Positions 5,669-6,571 of a DNA stretch of 6,571 bases are shown in pieces. Below the pieces are notes generated by a model, which searched no databases, was not told the DNA's origin, and saw only the letters and a program-made list of their open reading frames with translations. The DNA comes from HRBIN29 sp034431815 (GTDB lineage Bacteria; Chloroflexota; Dehalococcoidia; Tepidiformales; Tepidiformaceae). How positions within the stretch are numbered: the stretch's first letter is position 1; the number at the start of each line of letters is the position of its first letter. Location: the NCBI GenBank assembly GCA_034431815.1, contig DAOUCS010000046.1, positions 1-6,571 of the forward strand. Reading direction: 5' to 3'. The position numbers and the translations under genes are program-made.

Positions 5669-6571
5669 TTACCCAGCGGGACTGAGCAGCTCCGAAAGCG
5701 TGACCGGTTCGAGGCCGAGGCGTCGTAAGCCTTCGACCATAGCCGGAAGGGCCACCTGGAGGCGGGGCCCGAAGTGCGTGAGGATGATGGCGCCCGGGCG
5801 GGCGGCAGCCAGCACGTTGGCCACCATCTGTTCCGGCGTCGTGCTCTGCAACCCGTCGCCGGAGCTGCCGCTCCAGAGGACAACCCGGTAGCCGAGGGAG
5901 GCAGCAGCCGCAACGACGGTTTCGTTCACGGCGCCACCCGAGGGGCGCATGTACGGGACGGTCGTCGCACCGGGTGCAGCATTGCGAACGAACTGCTCGA
6001 GCCGGAGGATGTCGTTCTGCACGTATTCGAAGGACTCGTCGGTCAGCGGGCAGTGGTCCCAGGTGTGGTTCGCAAGCTCCATGCCGGCATCGAGGGCGCG
6101 CGCGATGAAGCCAGGATCGCCCGCGACGGCCCTGCCGGCAAGGAAGAACGTAGCCCTCACCCGCAGCTCCTTGAGATCGGCCAGCACCTCGTCGCGGGCA
6201 CTCCACCCGTCGTCGATGGTGAGGGCGACGGCAAATCGGTCCGAGGGGCCGGCGCGGAGGATGGAGGCGGGCGTCTGCGGGTCCCAGGATGGCCGGGGCG
6301 GCGGAGCGGGGGTCGGGGTAGGTGTCGGCGTGGGCTCAGGCGTAGGCGTCGCCGTCGGCGAGGGAGTCGGTGTGGCGGTTGGCTGGCGGACGACCCGGGG
6401 CCGACCGAACGGGTCGCGATCGTCGACGACGAGCACGCTGTCCGAAGGGGCAAGGGAGGAATCGCCCCCGAGCCAGGTCCCGAAGCTTAAGGCGGCGGCC
6501 GCGGCGCCGGCGAGTGCGGCCGCACCACCTGCCAGAATTGCCCGACGCGTTCTCGGACGGCCGCTGGCCAC
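5669..6571 (-). CDS. secreted polysaccharide deacetylase (NodB/CE4 family), Tat-like signal, Thr-Pro linker
   Basis: CE4 enzymes remove N- or O-acetyl groups from polysaccharides such as peptidoglycan or chitin-like chains, using a metal held by Asp-His-His. The N-terminus has a twin-arginine-like signal: TRRAIL (residues 8-13) then an Ala-rich hydrophobic core to about 33. A short segment and a Thr-Pro linker (64-94) come next. The NodB domain follows (about 108-297): TIDDG (118-122; D120 catalytic base, D121 metal), HTWDH (169-173; H169 and H173 metal), RPSGG (209-213) in place of the usual RxPYG-like motif, and LTH (264-266). The fourth motif, normally ending DW, is changed (LWSGSSGD, 232-239). 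Substrate is unknown; peptidoglycan is the obvious guess for a secreted form. The GTG at 6571-6569 is a plausible start because the Tat-like motif lies close to it, but it is the last codon of the window, so more N-terminal sequence cannot be excluded. The thioredoxin gene follows after 56 bp. Confidence 0.87.
   Translation of the reverse strand: MASGRPRTRRAILAGGAAALAGAAAAALSFGTWLGGDSSLAPSDSVLVVDDRDPFGRPRVVRQPTATPTPSPTATPTPEPTPTPTPTPAPPPRPSWDPQTPASILRAGPSDRFAVALTIDDGWSARDEVLADLKELRVRATFFLAGRAVAGDPGFIARALDAGMELANHTWDHCPLTDESFEYVQNDILRLEQFVRNAAPGATTVPYMRPSGGAVNETVVAAAASLGYRVVLWSGSSGDGLQSTTPEQMVANVLAAARPGAIILTHFGPRLQVALPAMVEGLRRLGLEPVTLSELLSPAG
6290..6382 (-). repeat. low-complexity Thr-Pro linker coding repeat
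   Basis: The DNA is a degenerate run of about 6-base GGCGTC-like units (plus-strand view) encoding alternating Pro and Thr, residues 64-94 of the deacetylase. Such linkers space an extracytoplasmic enzyme from a membrane or wall attachment. Repeat length may vary between strains by slippage. Confidence 0.8.

Noticed and set aside
5613..6206. N-terminal extension of the thioredoxin to an upstream start
   Set aside because: It would overlap most of the deacetylase in another frame, adds low-complexity Arg/Cys-rich sequence, and buries the signal-anchor helix. The ATG at 5612 has a promoter and normal family length.
6290..6382. Could the period-6 G-rich run be a CRISPR or regulatory repeat?
   Set aside because: The units are degenerate, keep the reading frame and encode a common Thr-Pro linker; there are no spacers.

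Overview
The window is GC-rich, gene-dense bacterial DNA. Third codon positions are almost always G or C, intergenic gaps are under 60 bp, and no stretch over 300 bases lacks a gene. I see no tRNA, rRNA, CRISPR array, transposase or phage gene. Three features fit a high-GC, monoderm-type lineage such as Chloroflexota, or less likely Actinomycetota: a MurT-type lipid II amidation ligase, system II (Res/Ccs) cytochrome c maturation proteins, and a secreted protein with a Thr-Pro linker. The phylum is an inference from gene content and style, not from a marker gene.

Layout, left to right. (1) At the left edge there is a possible 3' end of a plus-strand gene, of unknown function. (2) A minus-strand pair follows: a short Nudix-like protein with a damaged catalytic box, then a membrane CNNM/CorC-type protein (DUF21, two CBS domains, CorC/HlyC domain). 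(3) A 56-bp divergent promoter region separates this pair from (4) a plus-strand murT, the Mur-ligase subunit of lipid II isoglutaminyl synthase. Its usual partner gatD is not next to it. (5) murT converges on, and overlaps by 22 bp, a minus-strand set read from the right edge: a polysaccharide deacetylase with a Tat-like signal, a TlpA/ResA-type membrane-anchored thioredoxin, and ResB/Ccs1. The last two overlap by 4 bp (ATGA).

How the genes fit together. The thioredoxin and ResB form a recognisable c-type cytochrome maturation unit: apocytochrome cysteines are reduced outside the membrane and haem is delivered for attachment. The third expected part, CcsA/ResC, is not in the window. MurT and the deacetylase both point to cell-envelope polysaccharide modification but are not co-transcribed. 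The Nudix-like/CorC-type pair has no obvious shared pathway.

Three gene starts (Nudix-like, murT, thioredoxin) have a TANNNT hexamer 6-8 nt upstream, which suggests leaderless transcripts. Genes inside operons instead use a Shine-Dalgarno sequence or overlap coupling. I found no clear novel multi-gene system. The best leads are the lone murT, the degenerate Nudix box and the leaderless start pattern.
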